Source: Thermobifida fusca NBRC 14071 = JCM 3263 (GTDB lineage Bacteria; Actinomycetota; Actinomycetes; Streptosporangiales; Streptosporangiaceae). From it: a stretch of 64,000 bases of DNA. Shown in pieces: positions 56,712 through 64,000 of this stretch; the stretch's first letter is position 1; every line of letters starts with the position of its first letter. The stretch lies in NCBI RefSeq assembly GCF_001592045.1, contig NZ_BCWB01000034.1, positions 1-64,000 on the forward strand. Reading direction: 5' to 3'. The notes under the pieces are model-generated. The model worked only from the letters and a program-made list of their open reading frames with translations, ran no database searches and was not told the origin of the DNA. Both the position numbers and the translations under genes were made by a program.

Positions 56712-59204
56712 ATGACAGCGGTTAGCGGCGATCAGACGACGAGTGGCTCCTACGACGTCCGGGCACTCCAGGAGAAGTGGCAGGCCCGGTGGGCAAAGGA
56801 GAACCCCTTCACGGCTAGCGAAGACCCGGCCGACCCCCGTCCGCGACGCTATGTGCTCGACATGTTCCCCTACCCCTCAGGTGACCTCCACATGGGGCAC
56901 GCTGAGGCGTTCGCGATCGGCGACGTCATCGCGCGCTACCACTTCGCGCGCGGGGAGAACGTGCTGCACCCGATCGGCTGGGACTCTTTCGGCCTGCCCG
57001 CGGAGAACGCCGCCATCAAACACAACTTCCACCCGGCCGAGTGGACCTACACCAACATTGAGACCCAGGCCGAGTCGTTCCGGCGCTACGCCATCTCTTT
57101 GGACTGGTCCCGTCGTCTGCACACCAGCGACCCCGAGTACTACCGCTGGAACCAGTGGTTCTTCCTCCGGTTCTTCGAACGCGGTCTGGCCTACCGCAAG
57201 GACGGCCTGGTCAACTGGTGCCCCAAGGATCAGACCGTGCTCGCCAATGAGCAGGTCATCCAGGGCAAGTGCGAGCGCTGCGGCACCGAGGTCGAGCGGC
57301 GGGCGCTCAACCAGTGGTACTTCAAGATCACGGACTACGCCCAGCGGCTGCTGGACGACATGGAGCAGCTCGAGGGCAAGTGGCCCGAGCGCGTGCTGAC
57401 CATGCAGCGCAACTGGATCGGCCGTTCGGAAGGCGCTGACGTCCAGTTCACTATCGAAGGCCGCGAGGAACCGGTCACCGTCTTCACTACGCGACCCGAC
57501 ACCCTGTACGGGGCGACGTTCTTCGTGGTCGCCCCCGACTCGCCGCTGGCCGACGAACTGTGCGCGCCTGAACAGCGGGAAGCGTTCGAGGCCTACCGCA
57601 CCCAGGTCAGCAAGCTGAGTGACATCGAACGCCAGTCGACCGAGCGGGAGAAGACCGGCGTCTTCCTGGGCCGCTACGCGATCAACCCGGTCAACGGGGA
57701 GCGCATCCCGGTCTGGGCGGCCGACTACGTACTGGCCGACTACGGCCACGGCGCGATCATGGCGGTGCCCGCACACGACCAGCGCGACCTGGACTTCGCC
57801 CGCAAGTTCAACCTGCCGGTCCGTGTTGTCGTGGACACGGGCGAGCCCGACCCCGCTGAGACGGGGATCGCCACCCCCGGGGAGGGCACGCTCATCAACT
57901 CCGGTCCGCTGAACGGCCTCAGCAAGAGCGAAGCGATCCCCCGCATCATCGAGATCCTCACCGAACGCGGCACCGGCAAGGCCGCCGTCAACTACCGGCT
58001 GCGCGACTGGCTGGTGTCCCGCCAGCGGTTCTGGGGCACTCCCATTCCGATCATCCACTGCCCGGAGTGCGGCGAAGTTCCGGTCCCCGACGAAGAACTG
58101 CCGGTGCGCCTGCCCGACCTGCGCGGGGCTGCCCTAGCCCCCAAGGGGGTCTCCCCGCTGGCCGCCGCCACCGACTGGGTCAACGTGTCCTGCCCCCGCT
58201 GCGGCGGGCCCGCCAAACGGGACACGGACACGATGGACACCTTCGTCGACTCCTCCTGGTACTTCTTGCGCTACTGCTCGCCCAACCTGGACACCGCGCC
58301 GTTCGACCAGGAGAAAGTCGCCAAGTGGGGACCGATCGACCAGTACGTCGGCGGTGTCGAGCACGCGATCCTGCACCTGCTCTACAGCAGGTTCTTCACC
58401 AAGGTCCTCTACGACATGGGCATGGTGCCGTTCACCGAGCCCTTCGTCCGGCTGCTCAACCAGGGCCAGGTCATCAACCAGGGCAAGGCCATGTCCAAGT
58501 CGCTGGGCAACGGTGTGGACCTGGGGCAGGAGATCGACCGCTACGGGGTTGACGCCGTCCGGCTGACCATGGTGTTTGCCGGGCCGCCGGAGGAAGACAT
58601 CGACTGGGCAGACGTGTCCCCGGGGGCATCGGTGAAGTTCCTCAACCGTGCCTACCGGGTGATGGCGGAGGCCGCAGCCGCCTCTGCACCGGGGGTGGAC
58701 CCGGCCACCGGCGACCTGGCGCTGCGGCGGATGACCCACCAGACCCTGGCGAAGGTTACCGAGGCCGTGGAAGCCCAGCGGTTCAACGTCGCCATCGCGC
58801 GGATCATGGAACTCGTCACCGCTGCTCGCCGGGCGATCGACTCGGGCCCTGGCGCCGCCGACCCCGCGGTGCGTGAAGCCGCTGAGGTGATTGCGATCAC
58901 CTTGGGGCTGTTCGCTCCCTACGTCGCCGAGGAAGGCTGGGAGATGCTCGGCCACACCGGATCGGTGTCGGTGGGCACCTGGCGGGAGCCCGACCCTGCG
59001 CTCCTGGTCCAGGAGAGCGTGACGTGCGTGGTCCAGGTGGCCAGCAAGGTCCGCGACAAGCTGCAGGTCTCCCCGGACATTTCCGCGGAAGAGCTGGAGC
59101 GGCTGGCCCTCGCCTCGGAGAAGGTCCAGAATCACATCGCCGGACGTGAGATCCGCAGGATCGTGGTCCGTGAGCCCAAACTGGTCAACATCGTGGTCGC
59201 CTAA
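56712..59204 (+). CDS. leuS: leucyl-tRNA synthetase
   Basis: An 830-residue class I synthetase. HMGH (residues 60-63, the HIGH motif), a CP1 editing domain (about 230-430, including [12 protein letters not shown]), zinc-like pairs CERCG near 190 and CPECG / CPRCG near 450 and 495, and [10 protein letters not shown] (the KMSKS motif) near 595 are visible. The C-terminal anticodon-binding domain ends with [10 protein letters not shown]. It charges tRNA-Leu and edits mischarged amino acids. GAGGAAC precedes the ATG. The length is close to bacterial LeuS. Two or three anchored extracytoplasmic proteins follow downstream. Confidence 0.96.
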
Positions 59205-59287
59205 ACGCCGACCACTGCTGAGGTACCGCAACCGGGCCGCCGCCCGCAGCCGGACCGTGGGCGGGCGCGGAAGAGGAGAACACGACG

Positions 59288-59842
59288 ATGGACGAGGCGA
59301 GGCGGCGCACAGTGGTGCGCGGGGCCGCGGTGGTGGGCGGCGCTGCCGTGGTGAGCGCCGCGGCCATCACCGGCGGCCTGCTGTGGGCGAAGCACGGTCC
59401 CGCAGTGGAGGCCGCTCCCACGGACGCGTACCCGCAGCCGCCCGCCTGCACGTCAGTGCCGAGTGCGACCGTGGAAGGCGCGGTCCCCGCAGCAGTGCTC
59501 GAAGCGGAGACCGTTGGGCCGCTCCCGCTCTCCGCCGGCCGGTCGTGCGTGTGGTCCTCACTGGACGCTTCCGGTGAGGACCCGCGGATGCTCATCGTCT
59601 CCTTCCGCGCCCACTTCAGCGACAGCCAATCGAGCGGGGAGGAGCGCGCAGCAGCAGAACTGGACGCTTTGGCGGAGGGGGAGCTGTCGCGCGGGGACAC
59701 GCTGGTGCGGCCCGCCGGGGTCGGTGAGGGAGCCGAGGCCGCGACCAGGGACCGCAACCTGACGATCCGGGTCTGGTACGGCGGGGCCGACGCCGGGGAG
59801 AAAGTAGCGGCGATCGCCGCAGAGGTGGCGGCGGCCCTGTAA
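59288..59842 (+). CDS. membrane-anchored extracytoplasmic protein, unknown function
   Basis: 184 residues. RRRTVVRGAAVVGGAAVVSA (residues 5-24) is a basic plus hydrophobic N-terminal anchor or signal peptide that could be Tat-dependent. The mature part has two cysteines (near 57 and 89), with the second in SCVWSS. It is similar in outline to DUF3558-type proteins, and shares the C-x-W pattern with the two genes downstream. AAGAGGAGAAC is a strong ribosome site. It lies 83 bases after leuS. Confidence 0.6.
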   Translation: MDEARRRTVVRGAAVVGGAAVVSAAAITGGLLWAKHGPAVEAAPTDAYPQPPACTSVPSATVEGAVPAAVLEAETVGPLPLSAGRSCVWSSLDASGEDPRMLIVSFRAHFSDSQSSGEERAAAELDALAEGELSRGDTLVRPAGVGEGAEAATRDRNLTIRVWYGGADAGEKVAAIAAEVAAAL

Positions 59843-59887
59843 CGGAGCCGGGAAGCCGGACCGTCCGCTCCGCCCGGCTTGGGGAGA

Positions 59888-59911
59888 TTACCGCGAACTT
59901 TATCGCGGTAA
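59888..59911. promoter_or_regulatory. perfect 9-base inverted repeat upstream of the anchored protein gene
   Basis: TTACCGCGA-ACTTTA-TCGCGGTAA, 46 bases after one gene and 132 bases before the next. It could be an operator, or a weak terminator of the preceding gene since GCGGCTTCTTACC follows. Confidence 0.45.
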
Positions 59912-60043
59912 GCGGCTTCTTACCCGGTGAAGTGATGCTCAGGGATCGGGCTCCTCTGCCAGACCTCCCGTCCGAACCAGCGAGTAACGTTGGCTCGGTG
60001 GCAGAGGAAGAGCGTCGATCTCCGGACAGGTGAAGGGAAGTCC

Positions 60044-60700
60044 ATGGTCCAGCCGCCTCCCCCCGGCGGGTCCGCCACCCTCCATGAGGAGCCGCGCGGC
60101 AGCGGACGCGGCTGCGCGGTGGCTGTGCTGGTCAGCGCAGTACTCGTCCTCGTGCTGCTGGGGTGCGGAGGAGTCGGCCTCCTCGTCTGGCTGCGCGGTC
60201 CCGGCGGGGACTATGCGGAGGCCCCACCGTGCGCCCTCGTCGAAGAGAGCGGAGTCCTTGACCAACTGGTCAAGGGGTACGTGACCGACCTCGACGCTCC
60301 CGTAGACACCCAGGGCGCTACGTGGTGGGACGGCACCCAATGCCGGTGGACGACCACGGAGGATTCTCCCGGGATGCCGTCGAGCGTGAGTGTGGCCTTC
60401 ATCCGCAGCGGAAACCGTTTCGGCCACGGGGGAGAGGCCTCCGCCCGAGCCGATCTGAAACGGGAATCGGAGGACAACGCGACGACCGCCGTGACGGGAC
60501 TCGGAGACGAGGCCGTGCGGTGGTACGACGCCACAACCCTGCACGGGTGCGTGGCGGTGCGGAAGTCCAATCTCATGATCTCCGCTTGCTACGAGGCCAG
60601 CACGGACTTCTCCGCCACCCGGGAGGTCTCTGCGGAAGAGGCAATGGACGGTGCCGTGAGCGTGGCCCAGGAGATCGTCGCGACCCTGGAGCAGGAGTGA
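60044..60700 (+). CDS. membrane-anchored extracytoplasmic protein (paralogue of 60807)
   Basis: A 218-residue protein: a cytoplasmic Pro/Gly-rich N terminus (VQPPPPGGSATLHEEP), one transmembrane helix (about 25-50, VAVLVSAVLVLVLLGCGGVG) and an outer domain with four cysteines. Landmarks are PCALVEESGVLDQLV, CRWTTTED, GLGDEAVRWYD and LHGCVAVRKSNLMISACYE. The same C/W/GLG/WYD/GC/CY series appears in the next gene. No catalytic motif is seen; a ligand-binding or sensor domain of DUF3558 type seems plausible. GAAGGGAAG precedes ATG 60044. Confidence 0.65.
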   Translation: MVQPPPPGGSATLHEEPRGSGRGCAVAVLVSAVLVLVLLGCGGVGLLVWLRGPGGDYAEAPPCALVEESGVLDQLVKGYVTDLDAPVDTQGATWWDGTQCRWTTTEDSPGMPSSVSVAFIRSGNRFGHGGEASARADLKRESEDNATTAVTGLGDEAVRWYDATTLHGCVAVRKSNLMISACYEASTDFSATREVSAEEAMDGAVSVAQEIVATLEQE

Positions 60701-60806
60701 ATCCGCTTCCAGCAGTCGAGAGCCCTGCCGGGGCGGCCTCCGCCAGGGATGCCGTGAAACCCCGCACACGAACGACCTTCCACTGTTGTTGGATAAGGAT
60801 CATCCC

Positions 60807-61619
60807 ATGACCCAACCTTCTTCTCCCTCGTCGCCGCACGGGCCGCAACCCCCGTACGGATCCCAGCCCTACGGCCCCCCGCCTCCTCCCCCCGGGCAGC
60901 CGCCCCACGGGGCGCAGTTCTCTCCCCCGCCGTACGGAGCGGGAGGATATCCGCCTGCTCCGCAGAAGACAGGGAAAAACGGCTGCTTGATCGCCGGGAT
61001 CGTCGTGGGCGCGGCAGCGGTCCTCGGTATCGCCGGGATCCTCGTATTCGCCGCTCTGAGCAGCAGCGACAGCACCTCAGACCAGGAGACGTCCGCCACC
61101 GGGGAGACCTCGGACTCCCAGGGGACGACCTCGTCCGAGGTGGAAGGGGACTTCACGATGCTGCCCGACTGCTCGGTGGGGGAGCACAGCGAGCTGGAAC
61201 GGCTCGTCCCCGACTACCGCGGGGAGGTTGAAGACGTCGACACCGGCGGCCAGGAATGGTGGGAAGGGCAGCACTGCTCCTGGGACAACGTCAACAGCCT
61301 GGGCAACGGCAGCTACGCCTTCCTCACGATCATGCTCAACGACCCTGGGGAGCGCTACCACACCAGCGACGACCTGGAGTGGTATTCCCAGGACTACACC
61401 ACGACGGAGGTCTCCGGCCTCGGTGAAGGAGCCGTGTCCTGGTACGACAGTGAGAACCAGGTCGGCTGTGTCGCCACGTACGTGGCGAACCTGTCGTTCG
61501 CGTCCTGCTACGACAAGGTGAACTTCGGGGTGTCGCTTCCCGAGGAGGAGGCGATCCAGGAAGCGGAGAAATTGGCCCGCGCCACCCTCGAAGAGATCCG
61601 CCGCGGCGACTACCAGTAA
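60807..61619 (+). CDS. membrane-anchored extracytoplasmic protein with Pro-rich cytoplasmic tail
   Basis: A 270-residue protein with a Pro/Gly/Tyr-rich N-terminal segment (about 1-55, PPYGSQPYGPPPPPPGQPPH) typical of actinobacterial membrane proteins, one helix (about 64-90, AGIVVGAAAVLGIAGILVF), a Ser/Thr/Glu-rich spacer and an outer domain. The latter has MLPDCSVGEHSELERLV, CSWDN, GLGEGAVSWYD and VGCVATYVANLSFASCYD, paralogous to the preceding gene. Function unknown. ATAAGGAT lies just before ATG 60807. A 12-base-arm hairpin (61648-61697) ends the group. Confidence 0.65.
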   Translation: MTQPSSPSSPHGPQPPYGSQPYGPPPPPPGQPPHGAQFSPPPYGAGGYPPAPQKTGKNGCLIAGIVVGAAAVLGIAGILVFAALSSSDSTSDQETSATGETSDSQGTTSSEVEGDFTMLPDCSVGEHSELERLVPDYRGEVEDVDTGGQEWWEGQHCSWDNVNSLGNGSYAFLTIMLNDPGERYHTSDDLEWYSQDYTTTEVSGLGEGAVSWYDSENQVGCVATYVANLSFASCYDKVNFGVSLPEEEAIQEAEKLARATLEEIRRGDYQ

Positions 61620-61647
61620 CGGACCGTTCCAGACGAGAGTGACTAGT

Positions 61648-61697
61648 CCTGGCCGCCCCCAGTGCGTGCCCCTTGCGGCGCGCCTGGGGCGGCCAGG
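61648..61697. terminator. hairpin between the anchored-protein cluster and lexA
   Basis: Perfect 12-base arms cctggccgcccc / ggggcggccagg. Located between convergent genes, so it may serve both. No T-run. Confidence 0.65.
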
Positions 61698-61738
61698 CCA
61701 GTGGAGACAACGAGGCGGAAAATCCTACGAGAAAACAG

Positions 61739-61753
61739 CGGTAACGATTACCG
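61739..61753. promoter_or_regulatory. palindrome in the AT-rich stretch 3' of lexA
   Basis: CGGTAA-CGA-TTACCG, perfect six-base arms, in an unusually AT-rich segment (61716-61830). No gene starts nearby, so the meaning is unclear. Confidence 0.35.
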
Positions 61754-61819
61754 ACAAATGGCCCAAAAGGGACAATTCAGAGATTAATTACGAGGTCGTA
61801 TCAAACTGAAGCGAAGTCG

Positions 61820-62578
61820 TTATACCTTGCGAAGAACGGTGACGACTTTGCCCAGAATGGTCGCAGAATCGCCGTTGATGGGCTCGTAGGCGCTGTTTCG
61901 CGGCAGCAGCCAGACGTGTTCTCTGTCACGCTTGAAGACCTTGACCGTGGCCTCGTCGCCTAGAAGCGCGGCCACGATATCCCCGTTGTTAGCGTCAGGC
62001 TGCTGACGGACAACGACCAGGTCACCGTCGGCGATAGCGGCATCGATCATGGAATCGCCCACGACGGTGAGCATGAAGAGCGTGCCCTCTCCGACAAGCT
62101 GCCGCGGCAGGGAGAGCACATCCTCGACATGCTCCTCCGCCAGAATCGGGCCGCCCGCCGCGATCCGGCCGAGCAGGGGAATGTCCACGATTTCCTCGGA
62201 GCCGGAGAGCCCGCCGAGTTCCCTTCGCGTGCGTCCGGAAGTTTTATGTGGAATACGAATTTCCACCGCTCGGGGGCGGTTCTGATCGCGGTGAAGGTAC
62301 CCCTTGCGTTGCAACACCTTCAACTGGTGCGCGACACTTGAGGGGCTAGACAGCCCCACCGCCTCCCCGATCTCCCGGATGGACGGCGGATATCCCCGCT
62401 CACGCACGTAGCGGTGGATGACGTTGAGGACACTCCGCTGACGTTCCGTGAGTGTCGGAGCGTCACCTGTCTGCTCGGCAGAGGACCCCACGGAGTCATC
62501 CGTGCGGACCGGGTGGAGTGCGGAGACGGAACTCTCCTCCGTGTAAGGCTGGTGCCCTCCGCGGTTCTCCTCCGGCAC
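61820..62578 (-). CDS. lexA: SOS response repressor LexA
   Basis: A 252-residue repressor with autoprotease. The winged helix-turn-helix domain (about 42-107) has [23 protein letters not shown]. The cleavage site is RIAAGGP (Ala141-Gly142), the nucleophile Ser176 lies in VVGDSMID, and the general-base Lys213 is in ATVKVFKRD. RecA filaments on single-stranded DNA trigger self-cleavage. The N terminus is extended by about 40 Ser/Thr/Asp-rich residues, as in other actinomycetes. GTG 62578 follows GAGGCCGG. Two SOS-box-like sites lie between lexA and the divergent LysM gene, so autoregulation is expected. Confidence 0.95.
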   Translation of the reverse strand: MPEENRGGHQPYTEESSVSALHPVRTDDSVGSSAEQTGDAPTLTERQRSVLNVIHRYVRERGYPPSIREIGEAVGLSSPSSVAHQLKVLQRKGYLHRDQNRPRAVEIRIPHKTSGRTRRELGGLSGSEEIVDIPLLGRIAAGGPILAEEHVEDVLSLPRQLVGEGTLFMLTVVGDSMIDAAIADGDLVVVRQQPDANNGDIVAALLGDEATVKVFKRDREHVWLLPRNSAYEPINGDSATILGKVVTVLRKV

Positions 62579-62738
62579 GTCCGGCCTCCTCGGCGGTTAG
62601 TGTCCTCCGTTGGGGACTGTCGGCTTGCTACGACATCAATGCTCGTTCCGAAGGTCGAGGGCGTCGGCGTGATAGGACCGACGCCGATGCTCTACCGGAG
62701 CGAAACACATTCCACGTTAGTCCTTGGACAAGGCAATA

Positions 62739-62754
62739 TCAAACAAACGTTCGA
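62739..62754. promoter_or_regulatory. SOS box (LexA operator), proximal to lexA
   Basis: TCAAACAAACGTTCGA matches the actinobacterial SOS consensus TCGAACRNNNGTTCGA at all positions but one. It lies 161 bases upstream of the lexA start. Confidence 0.8.
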
Positions 62755-62790
62755 GATGATGCTGAAAAATTTCCCAGAATGCGGTAGTAA

Positions 62791-62806
62791 TCGAACGCCG
62801 GTTCTG
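62791..62806. promoter_or_regulatory. SOS box (LexA operator), proximal to the LysM gene
   Basis: TCGAACGCCGGTTCTG matches the consensus TCGAACRNNNGTTCGA at all but the last two specified positions. It lies 28 bases upstream of the LysM gene start. Confidence 0.78.
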
Positions 62807-62833
62807 GTGGGCGGAGGTTCGAAGGGAAGGACG

Positions 62834-63376
62834 ATGTCCCAGGCCGCGTTGCCGCATGCCCCCACGCCATCCGCTGCCCGCGCTTCCTGTCGGTCTACGA
62901 GCGACACGGACGCTGCCCGCGGCGGTCTGGAAACCGATCTTTACGACTGGTCCAAGGAGGTACCGGAGTGGATCAATGACGTCCCTCCACCCGAGGTCCG
63001 GCGAAGTCCGGCCAGTCCCGCCCGTAAACGGGCCGTACGCCCCGTCCCCGCAGGGCCCCCGCGGCTGACCAGGAGAGGACGGATCGTCCTGTTCTGCCTG
63101 CTCGGCACGGCAGCCGCCGCCGGCTGCGCCCTGTTCGCCGTAGCGTTTCTGGCCCTCAGCGCCTCCAACGCGGACGCTTCCACCGACACGCTCCTCCACC
63201 TCCCCGAACGGTCACGCACGGTCGTGGTCAACGAGGGAGACACGCTCTGGGAGATCGCTGAACGACTCCGTCCCGCAGAAGACCCGCGCAAGACTGTGGA
63301 CGAGATCGTCGAGATCAACGGCCTCACCGAACCGGTGCTCACCCCAGGACAGGAACTCGTTCTACCATCCCCCTGA
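62834..63376 (+). CDS. LysM membrane protein, likely SOS-induced cell division inhibitor
   Basis: A 180-residue protein: a basic cytoplasmic part, one transmembrane helix (about 80-108, IVLFCLLGTAAAAGCALFAVAF), and a LysM domain (about 125-178, VVNEGDTLWEIAERL and LTPGQELVLP). Size, topology and the position divergent from lexA and before nrdR correspond to Rv2719c/ChiZ of mycobacteria, DivS of corynebacteria and YneA of Bacillus, which stop septation during DNA damage. An SOS box sits 28 bases before ATG 62834; AGGGAAGG is the ribosome site. Function is inferred from context. Confidence 0.85.
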   Translation: MSQAALPHAPTPSAARASCRSTSDTDAARGGLETDLYDWSKEVPEWINDVPPPEVRRSPASPARKRAVRPVPAGPPRLTRRGRIVLFCLLGTAAAAGCALFAVAFLALSASNADASTDTLLHLPERSRTVVVNEGDTLWEIAERLRPAEDPRKTVDEIVEINGLTEPVLTPGQELVLPSP

Positions 63377-63521
63377 GACAGACGCTTCGCTCCCGCACAC
63401 CGCACAGTTGCGAACATCTCCAGCCACACACACCGTTCGCAGTCCGAAGCCGTGCGTGGCGACACGCCGGACGGACTTGTCTCAGGTTGCGTCTAAGACT
63501 CTCTAGCCGTAGGTTAACGGC

Positions 63522-63535
63522 CACTAGATCTAGTG
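63522..63535. promoter_or_regulatory. NrdR-box-like palindrome 1
   Basis: CACTAGATCTAGTG, a perfect 14-base palindrome of the size and edge bases of NrdR boxes (acACwAtATaTwGtgt). It is centred about 32 bases from the next candidate and 67 bases upstream of the nrdR start. Confidence 0.55.
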
Positions 63536-63540
63536 CCTTC

Positions 63541-63558
63541 GTGGATGAAACCATCCAC
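63541..63558. repeat. inverted repeat between the two NrdR-like palindromes
   Basis: GTGGATG-AAAC-CATCCAC, seven-base arms. It overlaps the second NrdR-like palindrome by four bases; it may be a separate operator or a hairpin. Confidence 0.45.
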
Positions 63559-63567
63559 AAATTGTGG
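63555..63567. promoter_or_regulatory. NrdR-box-like palindrome 2
   Basis: CCACAA-A-TTGTGG. Its centre is about 32 bases (three helical turns) from that of palindrome 1, the spacing usual for paired NrdR boxes. Confidence 0.45.
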
Positions 63568-63601
63568 TTGTCCGGTGTTGACCTGGGAAGGATGACAAAC
63601 A

Positions 63602-64000
63602 GTGCGCTGTCCCTTCTGCCACAACCAGGACACCCGGGTGATCGACAGCCGGGCCGCAGAAGAAGGTACAGCGATCCGACGCCGTCGCTCCTGCCCGGCC
63701 TGTGAGAGAAGGTTCACCACCCAGGAGACGGTGCTGCTCATGGTCACCAAGCGATCAGGAGCCACGGAGCCCTTCTCCCGCAGCAAGATCATCGCCGGAG
63801 TCCGACGGGCCTGCCAGGGCCGCCCGGTCACCGAGGACGCGCTCGCGCTCCTCGGACAGCGGGTCGAGGAGGAGATCCGCAGCCGCGGGGTTGCGGAAGT
63901 CAGCTCGCACGAGATCGGACTGACCATCCTCGGACCGCTGCGCGACCTCGATGAAGTCGCCTACCTGCGCTTCGCGAGCGTCTACCGCAGCTTCGAATCC
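63602..64000 (+). CDS. nrdR: transcriptional repressor NrdR, 3' end cut by window edge
   Basis: The first 133 residues of NrdR. The zinc ribbon has MRCPFC and CPAC (Cys 3, 6, 31 and 34) with the DNA-binding RRRRSCPAC region; an ATP-cone domain starts near residue 47 ([20 protein letters not shown]). NrdR senses ATP/dATP and represses ribonucleotide reductase genes. The lexA - LysM - nrdR order matches mycobacteria; nrdJ or another nrd gene would be expected beyond the edge. GTG 63602 follows GGGAAGGATGA. The last codon lies outside the window. Confidence 0.94.
   Translation, partial: MRCPFCHNQDTRVIDSRAAEEGTAIRRRRSCPACERRFTTQETVLLMVTKRSGATEPFSRSKIIAGVRRACQGRPVTEDALALLGQRVEEEIRSRGVAEVSSHEIGLTILGPLRDLDEVAYLRFASVYRSFES

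Overview
The window is a 64 kb stretch of a high-GC actinomycete chromosome. Three things point to Thermobifida fusca or a very close Nocardiopsaceae relative: an 880-residue GH9 endoglucanase with the domain order GH9-CBM3c-FnIII-CBM2 and a 46-residue signal peptide (the architecture of T. fusca Cel9A, also called E4); an exact TGGGAGCGCTCCCA operator in front of it (the published CelR site); and a GC-rich coding style with many GTG starts and U-less hairpin terminators. This assignment comes from recalled family knowledge, not a database search.

Layout. 0-5.4 kb: a PP2C/SpoIIE-type phosphatase cut by the left edge, the Mg2+ transporter MgtE, a tiny MT0933-type antitoxin-like protein, an exporter-type ABC half-transporter and a nucleotidyltransferase. 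5.7-11.6 kb: tRNA-Gly and tRNA-Pro, then the protein-quality cluster tig-clpP1-clpP2-clpX with a ClgR-like palindrome, and a PepSY lipoprotein. 11.8-16.0 kb: folC, a DUF4233 membrane protein, ndk, a severely shortened PBP2-like gene and rodA. 16.2-25.8 kb: the paired radical-SAM (TIGR03960-type) and DUF2344 genes, RNase E/G, rplU-rpmA-obgE and proB.

25.8-38.8 kb is the most accessory-looking part. In many actinomycetes proB, proA, nadD and rsfS lie close together. Here proB ends in its own terminator and is separated from proA by a two-gene teichoic-acid-type glycosyltransferase operon (a GT2-TagF fusion and a GT4) plus cel9A. proA is in turn separated from nadD by a DUF1349 protein, another GT2 polymer glycosyltransferase and an M48 metallopeptidase. 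38.9-41.3 kb: nadD, rsfS, a histidine phosphatase and two identical tRNA-Ala(GGC) genes. 41.6-43.2 kb: a secreted PL1 pectate lyase whose promoter spacer carries a palindromic operator.

43.4-50.3 kb: a DinG/XPD-type helicase, a zinc-ribbon protein, an AI-2E-type permease, two uncharacterised genes and a divergent glutamate-racemase homologue. 50.4-53.7 kb: an FAD oxidoreductase, an SAM methyltransferase and a small unknown protein, which look like the tms/Bfa system for 10-methyl-branched (tuberculostearic-type) fatty acids; an acyl-CoA ligase converges on it. 55.5-61.6 kb: a lipoprotein, leuS and three tandem membrane-anchored extracytoplasmic proteins, of which at least two are paralogues. 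61.8-64 kb: lexA, a divergent LysM membrane protein (the expected SOS division inhibitor) with two SOS boxes between them, and nrdR with palindromes resembling paired NrdR boxes; nrdR runs off the right edge.

I see no insertion sequences, prophage genes, CRISPR arrays or rRNA. The most interesting unexplained items are the small third gene of the fatty-acid methylation operon, the PBP2 remnant beside rodA, the insertions that break proB-proA-nadD, the composite operators in front of the two plant-polysaccharide enzymes, and the tandem family of small anchored proteins next to leuS.
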